From Pseudobdellovibrionaceae bacterium (lineage in GTDB: Bacteria > Bdellovibrionota > Bdellovibrionia > Bdellovibrionales > Bdellovibrionaceae), in contig JACMRP010000324.1 of the NCBI GenBank assembly GCA_014376325.1, positions 1-7,266 of the forward strand: a stretch of DNA of 7,266 nucleotides. Direction: 5' to 3'. The translations under genes were made by a program, and so were the position numbers. The stretch's first letter is position 1. Each line of letters opens with the position of its first letter. Under the pieces are notes generated by a model, which saw only the letters and a list, made by a program, of their open reading frames with translations, ran no database searches and had not been told where the DNA came from. Of the stretch, positions 6,466 to 7,266 are shown one piece after another.

Positions 6466-6502
6466 CCTTCCTCCGATAGGGCGTCTTAGGAGAAATCCTA
6501 AG
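6466..6502 (-). promoter_or_regulatory. Candidate rpmI leader switch: hairpin versus sequestered ribosome-binding site
   Basis: In the mRNA sense CTTAGGA (6502-6496), TTTC and TCCTAAG (6491-6485) form a 7-bp hairpin with a 4-base loop. The segment TTTCTCC (6495-6489), made of that loop and the first three bases of the 3' arm, can instead pair with GGAGGAA (6474-6468) of the rpmI ribosome-binding site: seven pairs, one of them G-U, across a 14-base loop. The two forms exclude each other, so the hairpin would leave the site open and the alternative would close it. The complementarity is seen directly; a regulatory role, for example autoregulation by L20, is inference. Confidence 0.4.
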
Positions 6503-6540
6503 CTCTTGTCTTTGCCTTTACCAGCCATAATGAAGCGCTA

Positions 6541-6569
6541 GTTTTAGGACGCTCCACCCCAAAAATCAA
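6541..6569 (-). promoter_or_regulatory. Possible sigma70-type promoter of the rpmI operon
   Basis: On the minus strand TTGATT (6569-6564) and TAAAAC (6546-6541) are separated by exactly 17 bases, four of six matches each. A start near 6534 would give a leader of roughly 75 bases containing the hairpin at 6485-6502. It is the best-spaced pair in this gap. Confidence 0.4.
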
Positions 6570-6594
6570 GCGCTTAATCGGAGATCAGGTCGAT

Positions 6595-7005
6595 TTAAAC
6601 GTATTTGTAGAGGATCTGAACCCAGGCAGCGCACACGAAAGCCACCAGGATGCTCATCGGGTTCGGTTGCAGCAAGTAAGCTATGCCCGCAACGCTGAAA
6701 AACAAGGCATGGGGGAAGACGTTCCAAAAGTAAGAATCGTCCTTCAAAGAGATCTTCGAATCGATCTCTTTTTTGATTTTTAATTTGATGGGGCTTACTG
6801 AGGGGATGATTTCTTTGGCAAACCAGTGGGGCTTCAAAATTCCGAAGTAGAATCCCGAGAAGCCAAAAAACAAAAAGGAATAGGCTAAAACTTTCTCGAC
6901 ATTTGAATCCGCCACATGGGTGATTTCGATCAGCGCTACGGCAAACACGGCCGCCAAAACGATTGATCCCAGCGCCACCAAACCCCAATATCTTGATTTC
7001 GTCAT
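6595..7005 (-). CDS. Small integral membrane protein of unknown function
   Basis: 136 residues with four likely membrane helices at about 8-28, 38-57, 95-113 and 117-134. The segment at about 58-94 between helices two and three is charged and Lys-rich (KLKIKKEIDSK) and, by the positive-inside tendency, probably lies in the cytoplasm. No signal peptidase site, catalytic motif or recognised family. ATG at 7005 is preceded by GTGGGGA about 8 bases upstream. It ends 136 bases before rpmI and has its own plausible promoter, so it is probably not part of the ribosomal/mevalonate unit. Alternating hydrophobic and charged blocks and Bdellovibrio-like codon choice support a real gene; another open frame over the same DNA (6566-6988) lacks such order. 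Confidence 0.75.
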   Translation of the reverse strand: MTKSRYWGLVALGSIVLAAVFAVALIEITHVADSNVEKVLAYSFLFFGFSGFYFGILKPHWFAKEIIPSVSPIKLKIKKEIDSKISLKDDSYFWNVFPHALFFSVAGIAYLLQPNPMSILVAFVCAAWVQILYKYV

Positions 7006-7023
7006 CGATTCGTCCCCACTCTT

Positions 7024-7038
7024 TCTTAAATTTTAAGA
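7024..7038. repeat. AT-rich 15-bp dyad in front of the membrane-protein gene
   Basis: TCTTAAATTTTAAGA has 7-base arms around one central base. It covers the candidate -10 box at 7030-7035. It may bind a regulator, or may be only AT-rich promoter DNA. Confidence 0.3.
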
Positions 7039-7058
7039 GGGGGAGGAGGAAAAACCAA
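7030..7058 (-). promoter_or_regulatory. Possible promoter of the four-helix membrane protein
   Basis: On the minus strand TAAAAT (7035-7030) matches five of six -10 positions. TTGGTT (7058-7053), 17 bases upstream, keeps the TTG of the -35 box. The start would fall about 20 bases before the ATG at 7005. The spacer is an almost pure pyrimidine run on this strand. Confidence 0.35.
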
Positions 7059-7098
7059 ATGACAGTTTGAAAGCCGATCTTAATATGGACTCTTGGCC

Positions 7099-7113
7099 AG
7101 CCGAGCGCCGGCT
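7099..7113 (-). terminator. Weak GC-rich hairpin at the end of the right-edge reading frame
   Basis: AGCCG-GCGCT-CGGCT forms a 5-bp GC-rich stem starting inside the TAG stop. No run of T follows, so intrinsic termination would be poor. It may only be a 3'-end structure. Confidence 0.2.
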
Positions 7114-7266
7114 AGATCGCGGTAACTAAATAAACACCTATGAGATATTTTCTGACATCCACCGATCCATACTGACATCGGGTCTCTGCGCCGTAGCTTG
7201 CGTAGTAAGCGCCGCCCGCTTCAGGCGTTATGTTGATTTTTTTGTGAGGTGCGATTTGCGCTTCGC
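7112..7266 (-). CDS. C-terminal end of an unknown protein, cut by the right edge
   Basis: One minus-strand frame stays open from the window edge to TAG at 7112-7114, giving 50 residues that start EAQIAPHKK and end GVYLVTAI. The other two minus frames close soon after the edge. The end alternates polar and aromatic or hydrophobic residues (GGAYYASYGAE, then RKYLIGVYLVTAI), which hints at beta strands, perhaps of an envelope protein, but no family is recognised. An open run of 50 codons can occur by chance in roughly one of ten frames, so this is moderate evidence. The 106-base gap downstream carries the promoter of the membrane-protein gene. Confidence 0.45.
   Translation of the reverse strand, partial: EAQIAPHKKINITPEAGGAYYASYGAETRCQYGSVDVRKYLIGVYLVTAI

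Noticed and set aside
6459..6474. TATACT close to the rpmI start as a -10 box
   Set aside because: It would start transcription at or inside the rpmI start codon and has no matching -35 box; the bases are the spacer between ribosome-binding site and ATG.
6346..6528. Small minus-strand frame starting ATGGCTGGT, possible leader peptide of rpmI
   Set aside because: No Shine-Dalgarno precedes it, and it continues out of frame through rpmI rather than ending before it.
6566..6988. 140-residue minus-strand frame over the membrane-protein gene
   Set aside because: Cys/Arg-rich shadow; the alternative frame gives four clean membrane helices and has the better ribosome-binding site.
7152..7179. Direct repeat CTGACATC, two copies 20 bp apart
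   Set aside because: Only 8 bp, inside the probable right-edge coding frame, and with no further copies seen; likely chance.
1..7266. CRISPR array, tRNA, insertion sequence, phage or toxin-antitoxin genes
   Set aside because: No regularly spaced repeats, cloverleaf, transposase motif or paired small genes were seen on either strand.

Overview
This window carries a compact mevalonate-pathway operon on the minus strand, placed directly behind the ribosomal protein genes rpmI (L35) and rplT (L20). Every gene I can support is on the minus strand, so transcription runs from high to low coordinates. The order is: C-terminal fragment of an unknown gene (right edge) - small membrane protein - rpmI - rplT - fni - mvaA - mvaK2 - mvaD - mvaK1 - N-terminal part of a membrane-anchored protein (left edge). 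A bacterium with a complete lower mevalonate route, a class II HMG-CoA reductase and a type 2 IPP isomerase, but moderate GC and ordinary Shine-Dalgarno sites, suggests a Gram-negative lineage that acquired this pathway. Bdellovibrionota (Bdellovibrio-like predators) is my best guess. This is recalled and inferred, not proven by the sequence; Legionella/Coxiella-like lineages carry comparable clusters.

Right part (about 6459-7266): an open frame ends at 7112 and has no visible start in the window. It is followed by a 136-residue protein with four predicted membrane helices, which has its own plausible promoter. The 136-bp gap before rpmI (6459-6594) holds a promoter-like pair. It also holds a leader that can fold either into a 7-bp hairpin or into a form that pairs with the rpmI ribosome-binding site. 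infC, which usually precedes rpmI-rplT, is not here.

Centre (723-6458): rpmI, a 73-bp AT-rich spacer with a 16-bp perfect palindrome centred on a possible -10 box, then rplT and five mevalonate genes. Junctions after rplT are tight: a 2-bp gap, a 16-bp overlap, a 12-bp gap, a 2-bp gap and a 4-bp ATGA overlap. HMG-CoA reductase makes mevalonate from HMG-CoA. The three GHMP-fold enzymes (mevalonate kinase, phosphomevalonate kinase, diphosphomevalonate decarboxylase) convert it to IPP, and the FMN-dependent isomerase equilibrates IPP with DMAPP. HMG-CoA synthase (mvaS) and acetoacetyl-CoA thiolase are not in the window. The two middle GHMP enzymes have altered signature motifs.

Left part (1-722): a 129-bp gap with a weak promoter-like pair and a dyad, then a gene cut by the left edge. 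It encodes an N-terminal membrane anchor, a Pro/Ser-rich linker and a helical domain. No stretch over 300 bases lacks a gene. I saw no tRNA, rRNA, CRISPR array, insertion sequence or phage gene. I do not see an obviously new defence or mobile system. The most interesting points are the wiring of isoprenoid synthesis to the L35/L20 transcription unit and its candidate regulatory elements.
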